Source: Pegea sp. RAD2-039 (Eukaryota > Chordata > Thaliacea > Salpida > Salpidae). Taken from it: DNA of 64,000 nucleotides. Position numbers and translations under genes: made by a program. Where the stretch lies: assembly GCA_034620365.1 (NCBI GenBank), contig JAQGEQ010000071.1, positions 2,108,001 through 2,172,000 on the forward strand, written 5' to 3'. The notes under the pieces were generated by a model. That model saw only the letters and a program-made list of their open reading frames with translations. It ran no database searches and was not told the origin of the DNA. Shown one piece after another: positions 34,601 to 46,469 of the stretch. Positions within the stretch are counted from its first letter, which is position 1; each line of letters starts with the position of its first letter.

Positions 34601-37600
34601 GAAGAAATATAAATAGCAAAAAAGCTTTTGAACTATTCTTTAAAAATAATTAAAATACATCCGCTAGCTGGCGCTGTTGAAACCAAAATTTGTTTCTAGC
34701 TGTTTAGTTAGTTGTTTAATTGACAAAAAATTAATTTCTAAAGTGTTTAGAACTCAAAAAAATTGTTGAAAGTTTTCTAAGAAATTAAATGAATAAAAGT
34801 TGAGAACTAAGAAGAAATAAGAACGTTCGAAAAATGATTTTTGAAAAGCAGATAAATGTTTAATGATAAAGACAGTTTCAAATTGATTTTAGACATTTTC
34901 TCTCATTATTGATTGGTTTATTTTTTTACTGTTTGGTTTTTTTCTTTTTTTTTTCTATTTATTTGTAACCATTAAAATTTTAGATGAAATCTTTTCAAGA
35001 TTATTTTGTGAAACTTTAGAAGTTATTCAGAAGTCAGAATTTCTCAAAGTTTTTCAGTTTATTTCAATTTTCATCAAAAGTTTTTCAAATTCTTTTTTCA
35101 AGAAAGATTTTTTCGATTCAGTTTTTTTTTTGATGACGTCATAGTGACGAGATCTATTTGTAGTTTCAGAATCTCATCATCAAGCTGTTGAACGTCAAAA
35201 TACTGCTTCTCGTCTTCGACTTCAGCGTCAACCTAAAGTATCTGAAAAATCTTCAACTGATCTTGCAAATCCTTCTTCTGAAGATCAAATCTTCACAAAG
35301 ATCTCAAATCGACCTCTTTCTGATTCTTCAGTAGCTTCCAATCTCATTGTGACGTCATCAAAGATCACAATCGAAGAAAATAATGCGATCGACGAAAAGC
35401 CTTTGATGACGTCACCACATCATCCAAAGATGGAATTGAAGAATGATGACGTCATCAGTGAAGATTTAGTCGAGAATAAGTCGGAAAAAGAAGAAGATTG
35501 GATGACTTCATCAACACGATCGCGCAAATCAGTGATTACGTCATCAAGTAGTAAAGAAGTTCATCAACGCGTTACTCCTTCATATGTAAGCGCGCAATCG
35601 ATGTGTGATGTGACGTCATCACCGCGTCGAAGTATTGCTTCGAAATCATCAAGAAGATCATCAGAAAATCAACATTTCAAAAAAGGTAAAAAAAACTTTT
35701 CTACATCTAAGAAGTCTCAAATTTCAAATCTTCTTCGAGTTTCTTTGAGGGTCTTTAAAAGATCCTGAGTATCCTTAAGAGTCTCTAAGCGGTTCTAAGG
35801 AGTATTTAGATATTTCAAGAGACTTTAAAGATTTCCAATCCTTTCCAGGGGTTTTGGGTGCTCCCAAAGTTCTTCAAAGTGATCTTCAAAGATTCGAAAG
35901 ATGTAAAGATGCAAATATTAGAATAAGTCTCTGAGAAGAACAGTTTTAAGATTTTTCACAAACTTCAGGATGCCTACAAAAGTGGCTAGGATCTTTTATT
36001 AGGGTCTTTAGTTTTAAGCGTTTAAAATCTTCTTAAGGATTTGAATGTCTTCTTTCATCTATATGACCTGATCATCAACTTCTGAAGACATCGAAAATAG
36101 AGATTGAAATTTTTTAGAATTTGAATCTTTAAACATCTGAAGAATCGGTTTTAAGAGGTCCTGAGATTGATTTGATTCACAAAACAGGTCCCAAAGAATC
36201 TCTATGAAACATCTCTAAGAGTCTGCAAAAAGAAAATTGTGGAAGAAGTTTTTGGATTAGGTCTTTCAACTGCCTTCGAGTTCTCATAGATCTTTTAGTG
36301 TTTCCAAAGTCTTTAGAGCTCACTAAAATTTATTTAGAGTCTTTATAGTTTCCATGAGATCCTCTTAATATTGAAGGGTAGTTAGATATTGCGAAGGACT
36401 TCAGATCATCTTAAAGATGTTTGATTCGAGGATTTTAAAGAAGTCTCTTGTAGAAGTGACAAATTGAATTTTACTGTTTCCAGGTTACTGCAGTGATACT
36501 GAAAGTTATGACGTCACTGGAACTCATCTCACTGACGCCTATGATGTTTACGCAACGGAGTGTGAAGACACAAACCGATTAAATCGACAAATCGAAGCAT
36601 CGCGGTTGTCACTAGAGGTCGGCAAAGAGTTAAAAGTTAAAAAATTGAAATTTGAAAACTTCAGGGAAATTCGCGAAATAAAAAGCGCGAACAATTTGAG
36701 GGGAATCCCCGAAGAAATATCGAATCGTTTGCAACTCTTGATTCACGTTTTCGACGTTTTGATAGATCAAATGAATCATCACACAATTCATCTAAGGGTA
36801 ATTCTAAAGTTGGCCGGAAATTAGTGTTTCCAATCCGGCAACATTTTTAGACTTTCTCGATCGACGGCAGCCATCTTTGCAAGAATCAGACGAAAACTTA
36901 TATGGACTTTGTCAACAACCGTTCGAAGGACGCGCGCGTCATATCTCTGATACGAATTATTACAACTCACCTAGGTTAGTGACGTATTTAGTTGCAGTGA
37001 CGTCATTATCGCTGTTTAGATGGAATCGAAGAAGTTTTAGTTTTTATGATCAGAAACCACGAAATGAAAATCCTTCAAAAATACGTCATAAATTATTACA
37101 AAGTAAATGACGTCATAATATGACATCATCTGATCATGTTGATTTTTCAGCTCGTGTCTTTAATAAAAGAGAATTATCTTTGAGTAGTTCAGATGATGAA
37201 TTTCTTCCAACATCAACTCCAGAATGTTCTAGCTGCGAGGAAGAAGGTAAAAAAAATTTCTCCAAAAATTTTCTTTGTTTTTTTATCGAATCCTTAAAAA
37301 CAGTTCCAATCTCCAAATCCAACAGCATCAGATCTTCATCTTTATATTCTTCTCATAATAGAACTTCTCGAAGTCCAGAGGTAAAAACTCACAAAAAAGC
37401 CCAAAAAATCACTGCATGACGTCATTAATTGCTTCTGTTGCTATGGTTTCTGTTGCTACGGCTTCTGTTGCTATGGCTTCTGTTGCTGTGGCTTCTGTTG
37501 CTATGGCTTCTGTTGCTATGGCTTCTGTTGCTATGGCTTCTGTTGCTATGGCTTCTGTTGCTATGGCTTCTGTTGCTATGGCCTTGGTTGCTATAGCTTC

Positions 37601-40600
37601 TGTTGCTATGGCTTCTGTTGCTGTGGCTTCTGTTGCTATGGCTTCTGTTGCTATGGCTTCTGTTGCTATGGCTTCTGTTGCTATGGCTTTGGTTGCTATG
37701 GCTTCTGTTGCTGTGGCTTCTGTTGCTATGGCTTCTGTTGCTATGGCTTCTGTTGCTATGGCTTCTGTTGCTATGGCTTTGGTTGCTATGGCTTCTGTTG
37801 CTGTGGCTTCTGTTGCTATGGCTTCTGTTGCTATGGCTTCTGTTGCTGTGGCTTCTGTTGCTATGGCTTCTGTTGCTATGGCTTTGGTTGCTATGGCTTC
37901 TGTTGCTATGGCTTTGGTTGCTACAGCTCGCGTTGTCATGGCTTGCTCATCATTTTCCTCAACAGACTTTCTGCATGACGACTTCTTACTCAAGAGTTCA
38001 TCACCTTGGAAATCTCATCGCTCTATGTCTTTGAAGTTGACCGAGTTTCAACCCTTAAATTTCTGCCGACGTCACTCAGAAGCGTCGATGTTGTCACAAC
38101 AATGTAGTGAGCAGGTAGTTATCAGAAATAGATTTGGAAACCCTGAAAAACGCTTCAGTGTTGTAAATGGCTGATCTGTTTATCGTCGTCATCTTTAAAA
38201 ATCGTTTCTTCTTTATTGAAATCGATTTCATTTCAGCTGGTTGCCTGGCAACCTTCAACAGATGGAAAATTTCTGATTGGCCGAATGGTTTTAGACAGAA
38301 ACTCATCAAGACGCCAAAACGCTGAAAATATTTTAGGTTTAAAGGTTCGAGACGCGAAAACGCGACTTCAAGAAAGTTAAACATCTCGTGTAGGTGGTCG
38401 GAGGCAAACGAACCGAATCAGGGCGCCTTGGGGCGTTTGTGATCAAAGTGAAAAAAGGAAGTGTGGCTGATACAACAGGGCACCTTAAAAGAGGTGATGA
38501 AGTGATTATGTGGAATCGAAACTGTCTTCAAGATGCCACTTATGATCAAGTCTGTGATGCAATCCTTACATCCAAGTCGGAGCGAATGGTGAGGAGGTCA
38601 TCACTTCGATTAGTCGCTGATTAGTTGCTTTTTAGGTTGAGTTGGTTGTGTCACGTCCAATCGAAGATACGCCGCGAATTCCCGCGACGCGACGTCATCA
38701 GCTTATCAACCAATCAAGTAGCAGTTCATTTGATTCACAAAAACGAGAGGATGAAACGTCCCAAGGTCGTCTTGGACGCTCCAATCAGCTGAAATCGAGT
38801 TCACGTGACTCGATGACGAAATCGTCGCCTCAAATTGCACGTAAATGTGTTGATTGTTGCTCCTCATCATCGGGAGGAGCTGCGCTTCCAGGAAGATTAC
38901 AAGTGAGTCATCTTCATCATCTGATCTTTGTCATCTGATCTTCATCTTCTGACCTTCATCTTCTGTTCTTCATCTTCTGACCTTCATCTTCTGTTCTTCA
39001 TCTTCTGATCTTCATCTTCTGATCTTCATCTTCTGATCTTCATCTTCTGATCTTCATCTTCTGATCTTCATCTTCTGATCTTCATCTTCTGATCTTCATT
39101 TTCTGATCTTCATCTTCTGTTCTTCAACTTCTGATCTTCATCTTCTGATCTTCATCTTCTGATCTTCATCTTCTGTTCTTCATCTTCTGATCTTCATCTT
39201 TTGATCTTCAACTTCTGATCTTCATCACTTCATTGACGTCATCAATACAGCTTGTTTTAGGTGCGATTGAGTTATGAAGGAGAACAACTCTTTGTAACGA
39301 TCCTTAGAGCTTCAGATTTAAGCTTACGTCAAGGAATCTTCAAAAGAAATCCTTATGTGAAGATGTACTTGTTACCAGGTGATTAGAGATTGTGTCTTCG
39401 CTTTTTTAACTTCCGGTTTCAGATCGAAGTGAGATATCAAAGCGACGAACGAAGACAGAGAAGAAAACTTTGAGTCCGAGATGGAATCAATCTTTTGTGT
39501 ATGCCCCTATCAGGCAAGGTGATTTGGAATCCATGTCTCTTGAACTTAGTTTGTGGGACTTGGACCGGAGCGTTGAGACTAATAATCATTTTATCGGAGA
39601 AGTGAGATTAATGATTTTTATCATTTAAGAATTTTATCGATAATTTTTGGGACTTTTTCTTCAACTCGTTTTAAATCAGTTTAAAAAAATCTCTGAAAAA
39701 TTTTGTGAATTTTTTCTGCAAAATTTCTATTTCTTCAAATTTAAATTGAAGGATTTTTTTATTCTTAAAATTATAAAATTTTTATTATTTCAAATTATTT
39801 AAAAATGAAAAGAAATTTAAGAAAATTGTTTCGATCATTTTCAGGCAATTGTAGATCTGGGATTAGTTCCTCTAGATGACCGATCTCAATGGTTTGATTT
39901 ATTACCTTTTGGTGGTGAATTATTATCACGTGATTACACTTCGAGTCCTATGACGTCACGACGACGAAGTTCACCTCATGATAGCGATGGTCACATGATG
40001 ATGTCGCGTTTGTTGCGAACGCGTCAATCAGTTTCAAATATTCCAACAAATCGAAATAATTCCTCTTCTGCCAATCAGAGATCAGATAATTTCAGGTTCG
40101 CATTTCGTGATCTTCATCTTCTGATCTTCATCTTCTGATCTTCATCTTCTGATCTTCATCTTCTGATCTTCATCTTCTGATCTTCGTCTTCTGATCTTCA
40201 TCTTCTGATCTTCATCTTGTGATCTTCATCTTCTGATCTTCATCTTCTGATCTTCATCTTGTGATCTTTATCATGTGATCTTTCAATCCTCATCATTTTA
40301 TCTTGATCTTTTGATGTCTAGAAAACCAAAGTCTTCTTCTGTCATCTGCACATCTTCGAGTGGATCAATCAATCCGGAAGATTCAGAAACAAAATCTCAT
40401 CGCCGGAAATTGCCAACAACTCCGACTTACAGAAGCAGTACGATGACGTCATCACTTACCGATCATCTATTTACTGATTTGTTCAGATCCAAAACTGATG
40501 GAAATCTCGGACTTTTCTTCTCGCTCAAGATCACAAACTGATGACGTCACTAAACCGATGATGACGTCACGGGATAAATCTGATTCACCAGTTATCGACA

Positions 40601-41944
40601 TCGACTCTTCTAAGAACATCCACCGGCCATCAAGCTTCCAATCCCCGCAGAAAGTTCTTTCAAACTCTCGTATACGATTGAATCGAAGAAATGAAAATTG
40701 CTGGGAAGATAGAAGAACTCCCGAATATCAAAATGTGACGTCATCAGCAGAACAGTAAGTCTCGCGTTGTGACTGAGATGAGCTGAAATTGTGGATTTTA
40801 TATCAGAGTTGAACCAATCATCGAAAAAGTTTCATTACGTCATCATCAAACCGAATCTTCGATTCGAAAAAGTGTCAGCCTCACTGCCAGCCTCCGTGAC
40901 GTCAAAGTGCTGAATCATCATCGCGTCAATCGCGCCTAATCGCGTTTTATGTGTCAGGAACGACCTTTGAGCAAAGTCAACTCTCGAAATCGAAATAGAG
41001 GAAGTCCAGGAAGCTCCAATTGGTTTTCAATTTCAAATCTCACAAAAAGAAGTAAAAGCAGTGGGCAGCTTGGTGGGTTGATGACGTCATTGACGTGTTG
41101 ATGACGTCATCGTGTTTGTAGTTACGTCAGATAGCGGAAAGAACTATCGAATGAGAAGTAGTGATTCAGCATCTGGATCCTTTGCAAGTCTCGCCTCAGA
41201 AGAGTCGAGGTGATGACGTCATCGATGGTTTATAGTTTTGACGTCATTTATCGCAGTACAATGGGTAGAATGATAAATGACTTTATCGGGATGATTGGAC
41301 CTGGTCAGATCGCTGGCAGGGACACAGTTACGACCCGGTCACTTGGTCAGATTCTTCTTGGAGTTGTTGATAGAGGTGGAAGACTTGAAGTAAGAGTTGG
41401 ACGAGTTAAGAATCTCTTCTTAAGATCTAACACAAGAAACTTGCCAGGTAAGAATAATAATCGAATAATTTCTAGTTGAAACTTCTTTATTATTTGATTG
41501 AATATTTAAAAGTTCATTTTTGAAGAACCTAAAAACTTTTTGATTTTTTCAGCACCTTATGTGAAGGCTTATTTGATGTGTGGAACGAAATGTTTAGCAA
41601 AAAAGAAAACCAAGTCAGCAGGTCGAACTACAGACCCCATCTTCAACCAAATTCTCACTTTTGATTCAAAACACTCTGCAAGCAATTTACAAGTAAAAAA
41701 AAGATTTTAAATTCTAAATTTGATGTTTTAAATATTTCAGATCACAGTTTGGGGCGATTTTGGTCGTTTAGATCATAAGTCGTTTATGGGATGTGCCCAG
41801 ATTGATTTGAATAATTTTGATTTAAGTCAGATCCAAATGGATTGGTATCGTTTGTTTCAAACTTCTTATTTAATTGAGAGTAGAGATAGTTTTCCAAATT
41901 CATCTTTCATATTAAGTGAAAACGAACAATTTAATTTTAAATAA
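31633..41944 (+). CDS. RIMS: RIM (regulating synaptic membrane exocytosis) active-zone scaffold
   Basis: Twenty-seven exons: 31633-31739, 32517-32610, 32657-32773, 33345-33471, 34097-34255, 35170-35685, 36484-36617, 36665-36797, 36851-36974, 37020-37102, 37151-37246, 37304-37380, 37995-38114, 38237-38344, 38394-38588, 38636-38902, 39261-39378, 39423-39601, 39845-40095, 40322-40437, 40487-40754, 40807-40906, 40958-41072, 41122-41209, 41257-41447, 41553-41692 and 41741-41944 (1408 residues). The N-terminus has the Rab3-binding helix (ELPDLSHLTSEE) and an eight-cysteine zinc finger (CALCLKTKLAENCGHKCSYC onward). A disordered Ser-rich linker precedes the PDZ domain (about 630-735; SGRLGAFVIKVKKGS). 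C2A is at about 820-945 and C2B at about 1240-1390 (VWGDFGRLDHKSFMG). RIM tethers vesicles and calcium channels at the presynaptic active zone. Linker exons 7-13 and 20-24 were set by phase and are less certain than the domain exons. Confidence 0.92.
33874..33960 (+). repeat. Dispersed non-coding repeat, copy in RIM intron 4
   Basis: The segment with TTGTCACGTGACTATACTCA and, further on, GCGTACACTGACATCATCACT matches the reverse complement of the region at about 56418-56505 with scattered substitutions. A shorter match occurs at about 205-245. Confidence 0.75.
37428..37925. repeat. Minisatellite, 15-bp unit, about 33 copies, in RIM intron 12
   Basis: The unit is GCTTCTGTTGCTATG with minor variants (GCTGTG, GCTTTGG). 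As 15 is a multiple of 3 and the unit contains no stop, it stays open in several frames on both strands, giving long artefactual frames of repeated ASVAM, LLLLW or EAIAT. I treat it as intronic because the flanking RIM exons join cleanly without it. Confidence 0.95.
38907..39226. repeat. Minisatellite, 14-bp unit, in RIM intron 16
   Basis: About 21 copies of GATCTTCATCTTCT with variants GTTCTTCATC and GACCTTCATC. It lies between the exon ending at 38902 and the C2A exon at 39261. The same unit recurs in another RIM intron at 40104-40285. Confidence 0.96.
40104..40285. repeat. Minisatellite, 14-bp unit, in RIM intron 19
   Basis: About 13 copies of GATCTTCATCTTCT, the same unit as the array at 38907-39226 in a different intron of the same gene. 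TCATCTTGTGATC variants appear towards the end. Confidence 0.96.
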
Positions 41945-43639
41945 TTTCAATTTTGTTGTTATTTGTTTCTCTATTTATTCATTTTTTTCAATTCTTTTAT
42001 GAGAGCTTTAAAAGTGTACACAGAAATTTTGCATTTGAGTTTTAACTGCATCAAGAAATTTAATTTTATTTTTGGATTAGTGAAATGTTTTTTGTGTAAT
42101 GTTAGAAGTTGAATAAATTTCAAAATATTTTCAGATTTTTTTGAAAAAAGTGTTGCAGGAGAAGTTTTTTAAATTCAAATGAAAAAAAATTTGGGAAAAT
42201 TTGAAATTTTCTTTATGGAATCATTATTTTTCTGCAATTTTAATGATATTCAGTTTCATCAAATATAAAAAAAATTATTGTTATAATTTTTTAAATCAAA
42301 TATTTACTAAATCGCGAATAATATTTCTTAAATATCAGAAAAAGATTTTAAACAAAAATTCAAATGTTTTTTATCTGAATAACATAACTCTTTTTAAAGT
42401 TTTTTAACCCAAAAAAATTATTTTAAAAATTTATTTTAATTAAATCAAATTTGAGATATTTTAAAATCAATAAAAACTGAAAATTTAATTTTAAGCTTTT
42501 GTTTTTAAATATTTTTATTCACTTTAAGCAAAAATATTTCAAAGACATTAAAATAATATCTTTAGAACTTTAAATATTTTGTAGAAATGTTCTCCAATTG
42601 ATTTTGCTTAAATATTTCTCAAACTTTGTGTTTGGTCTAATTTCAAAGTAATCTTGCTAATAATCAATATTGACTTACACCTCAGATACATGCTTCACCT
42701 AATTATTTTCACGTAGATCAAAATATTCAAGTAAAACTTCATTTAGTAGAAAACAACTATTTGTGGGGGGGGGGGGGATTTTTAACATAAAAATGAATGT
42801 TTTGTTTTAGATTTTAACAGAGATTAACAAATATAATATTTTATGAAACTAATCGCTTTGTTTTGATAGAAGCTATTATTTATATTAGTTATTCAAAAGT
42901 TTTCAAGGAAGAGTTGCATAAGAAGAGGTGAAAAATATTTGAATTTTTCTTCTGCATACAAAACTGTAAAGAACTTTGTTAAATTTAAAGATAACAAATT
43001 GTGATGTCAAAACTCAAACATTAACAGGTACAAAGGTTTATATCATTAATTTTTGTTGATTTAAACCATGAGTAAGTCATGAAACTTTTTTAATTTCATT
43101 TAAACAAATTTCACAGAACTATGAAATTCAACTAATTTAATATTTTATAATTTAATTCTAAAAAACAACAAAACCTAGAATTATATAAATATTAAATTTT
43201 GATTGTTCAAAAACAATTATTAAAGAAAAGTAAACAAATTTAAAACCAGTAAACAACCAATTACAAATAGTTAAAAAAGCTAACTGAGAAATTTCTGTTT
43301 GTTTATCTAAATATCTATTTTGAAATTTGTTAAATAGACTTTGAAATTTGTTCAATAGACTTTGAAATTTGTTCAATAGACTTTGAAATTTTTAAAACCA
43401 GAAATTTTTTTGATTTATTTCAAATTTTTCAAGTCAAAAAGTTTTTCAAATTTTATATATTTTTAGTTAAGGTTAGAAAATAAAAAATATTAAAAGTGAA
43501 CCAAAAAAATTAAATTATATTCTTTCTAGCAGCCATTTAATTTATGAAGGTTGAAAATTAGTAAAACTTTTGACGGTGCAAAGACTAACATTTTACGTTT
43601 TCTACAATAATTATCATAAATCAAATAAAAGTCAGCTGA
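41945..43639. other. Convergent intergenic region (3' UTRs of RIM and SLC34)
   Basis: AT-rich with no supported gene. It contains a run of 13 G at 42765-42777, striking in this composition, and a short direct repeat of GACTTTGAAATTTGTT at about 43325-43390. Confidence 0.5.
42112..42117 (+). terminator. Polyadenylation signal for RIM
   Basis: AATAAA about 170 bp after the RIM stop codon. Confidence 0.5.
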
Positions 43640-46469
43640 TTAAAGTCTTGACTTGGGTGTTTCCCCGAAACTGGTTACCATCTCTAATTCTTCTTGATTT
43701 TTTTTCTTTTCCTTAAAAACTTTACAACAAAGCAAAGAAGTAAAAAAATTATCATAAACTTCCAATGATCTCATCGCCAAGGGTAAAAATTTCCATGTCC
43801 TCATCTTTTTTGGCAACCAATTTGGTTTTTTTTCTTGCATGATGTTAATCACTGCAACTATCACTCCTACAAGAACCCCAAATGCAACCAAACCCACTGC
43901 TACCCATTCACTAATAAATGAGACTCCTAAAAGTATGGCAGGGATGAGAAAGAAGACCACGATGAGGTAGATGACCGCAAACCATCTGTAGTTGGCTGCT
44001 GTTGTCCCTAATTTCTTCGCTCCTGCGATAGGGAGTCTGGTGAAGGGGATCGGATACCATAAAAGGATCCCAGAGATGTTAAAGAATAGATGAACTAAAG
44101 AGATTTGAAGAGCCTCAACAAGTCTTTCTGGATCGGATGCAAGAGCTGCAAGGATTGATGTAGTTGTGGTACCAATGTTTGATCCAAGAGTCAACGGATA
44201 CATCCGGTCTAGTCCGATAATTCCCATTCCTACTAGAGGTGTGATTGTTGAAGTGAAAACGGAACTGCTTTGAACCAGAAACGTCAGGCCCGCTCCTGCT
44301 ACCATCGCTAAGTAACCTACAACAAAAAGTTGGAAGATAAAAAGATCTTCTAAACAAAAAAAAGTTTTTGACTTGAGAGAAAGTCATCAGCATCCAAGGA
44401 TTGTTTGCTTGAGTTTACAAGAATTTTTCTACATCAGTAAGTTTTCTTGGACTGGTTTCTTTTGTAAGGGGATTTTTTTACAAATCAGGCCAATTCGATT
44501 TTTTTATTTGTTTGATTGGATTTAAATCAGGTTATCTAGAACCTCAATCTTAAACTAATATCATTTATAACAATACGATTTTGCATTTGGTGGTTAAGAG
44601 CATATACACTATTAGGCTTTTGTTTATTTGCTAAAGACAGACCTTAGCATCAAATATTTGGGTTTAAGTTTACTTGGTGTGGTTTTTTGGCGATAAGTTT
44701 TTACGAGCAGAAAACAAAATATTTTTTATACTAGATAAAATATATAAAAAGCAGTAAGTAGGCCTAAGTATCTTCAATTACTAAGCGCAAGATTTGTTAG
44801 TAAGCTAATAGAATTTGTAAAAGATAAGATAACATCATATATATATCACAAGTTTCTATAAAGTTGTAAAAGTTGAGAAATTAGTTGATTTGAAGTGAAG
44901 TTGGTAGATGGTTACCTGACACCCATCCAAACGGATAGCGAAAGTTAATGTTGATAATTTTCTTGATTAATTTAGCCACAGTCCCCTTCAAAACTGAACT
45001 TAAAGTCTTGACCAATCCAATCAGACACGAACTGAGAACAATCAAGGATACAAGAAGCAAAATCACTCCCACTACCACATCACTTAAAGATGTATTTGCA
45101 AATAAGAAGTCATTGATATCACCTAGCAACGAGAAGATGACGTTATTTGTGCTGATGACGTCATACAAAACTTACATCTAGAACAAACTTTAATCGTTTG
45201 ATTCACTAATGTCCCATTGATACTATCTGACGTCATCACGTCGTCATAGCCACAACAAATCTACAAAAAATAACTCGATGACGTCACAAACACAAGACAT
45301 AAATACATGACAACTTACAACAATCATGCTTGCTTCAGGCTCCAAACCAGAAGATTCGTTTGCAGCAAGTTCAATCACTGATTTGTTAACTTGAATCACG
45401 TGCTTCACTAGCGGGTCAGTTATTACCTATGATGTCATTGATGATGATGTCCTAATTTCGTAAAGATCACCTTTAAGAAGTCTGGAGCGTCAGAAGAGCT
45501 TTGAATTTCTAAAGGCTTGACAATTGCTGAAGTCAAAGCATCTAGATATCCGCTAACAATCTCAAGAGGAAGAAGAACGAGAACAGAAAGAAGATTGAAG
45601 ATATCGTGAATCGTGGCTCCTGCAAATGCCCTAGCAACAGAAAATAACTACTTATAAATCTTTTACAAAACAAAGATCAAGACTCTCTAAGTGATTTAGC
45701 AAAACCAACTTCTTAAACTGATTCCTGTCCATTGATTGGCTGAGAGCTACAATTGTGTTGGTCACAGAAGTTCCAATATTCGCTCCCATAATAATCGGGA
45801 TTGCTTGCTTGACTTGAATGACTGAAATTGAAATTACCTTCTACAGATTTCAAAGGACTTTTTAAGAAGAAGATCTCACTTCCTGCCGCAACCATGGTGA
45901 TAACAATCGATGTCGAAGTCGATGAACTTTGCACTAGAACGGTTACTAAGATACCAATGATCAAACCAGTAATTGGATTGTTGAGGAAAGAGTCGTTACT
46001 AAAAATTTCGCCAGCCGTCTTCCCAGCTACAAACAATGAAAGATGAAAAGACTCTTTTGAGAGCTCTTTTTTTACTGATTCTTACCAAGAACTTGGAACG
46101 AATCTCCAAGGAGACTTATCGAACAGATGAAAACATAAAGAAATGAAAGCGCCAAAATCACCTTGAAGAGATTTAATAAGATTGTTTTGACTTTTTCCGA
46201 TGTCGTTAATTCAATCCAAGGAGTCGTCTCGACTAAAAATCGCTTTTTGTTTTTTGTTTCTAAATTTTTAATCAAATTTCAAACTTTCTTCATCCCATTT
46301 TATCGCCCATTCATCTAAATTCGAATCTGTGTCTTTCTGATGTAACGATAATCTTGAATCCTGGTCAGAAATGAATCCTGGATTTGGTGTTCCATTCTGT
46401 TCTAAAGAAATAAAATTTCAAATAAAAATTTTCTTAAAACTTTTTTCAACCTATTTTATGTTCTTCCAT
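43640..46469 (-). CDS. SLC34A: Type II sodium-phosphate cotransporter (SLC34 family)
   Basis: Ten exons: 46469-46451, 46401-46285, 46232-46086, 46026-45880, 45821-45710, 45630-45471, 45426-45319, 45260-45176, 45122-44916 and 44316-43640, giving 592 residues against about 640-690 in vertebrates. The family's inverted repeat is clear, with VQSSSTSTS near residue 127 and VQSSSVFTS near 383, the substrate/sodium-binding QSSS motifs, each followed by a GANIGTS/[11 protein letters not shown] segment. Between the halves is an extracellular loop with N-glycosylation sites and cysteines. The C-terminal half ([17 protein letters not shown]) is strongly conserved. It would carry phosphate inward with sodium at the plasma membrane. 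The tail ends KSRL, a class I PDZ ligand like the TRL end of vertebrate NaPi-IIa. The first coding exon has only 19 bases; it was chosen because its ATG, donor and phase all fit. Three short introns carry TGACGTCA. Confidence 0.96.

Noticed and set aside
36606..36824. Continuous reading of the RIM exon beyond 36617
   Set aside because: Reading through gives a stop at 36824 and breaks phase with the next exon. A 47-bp intron at 36618-36664 restores frame through to 36797 and matches the size of other introns, although its donor (GTCGGC) is weak.
37409..38174. Long open frames of 143-252 codons on both strands (ASVAM, LLLLW and EAIAT repeats)
   Set aside because: They are created by a 15-bp minisatellite that contains no stop; the RIM exons on either side join in frame without it.
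42765..42777. Run of 13 G
   Set aside because: Striking in this composition, but a single homopolymer is most simply slippage or a sequencing feature.
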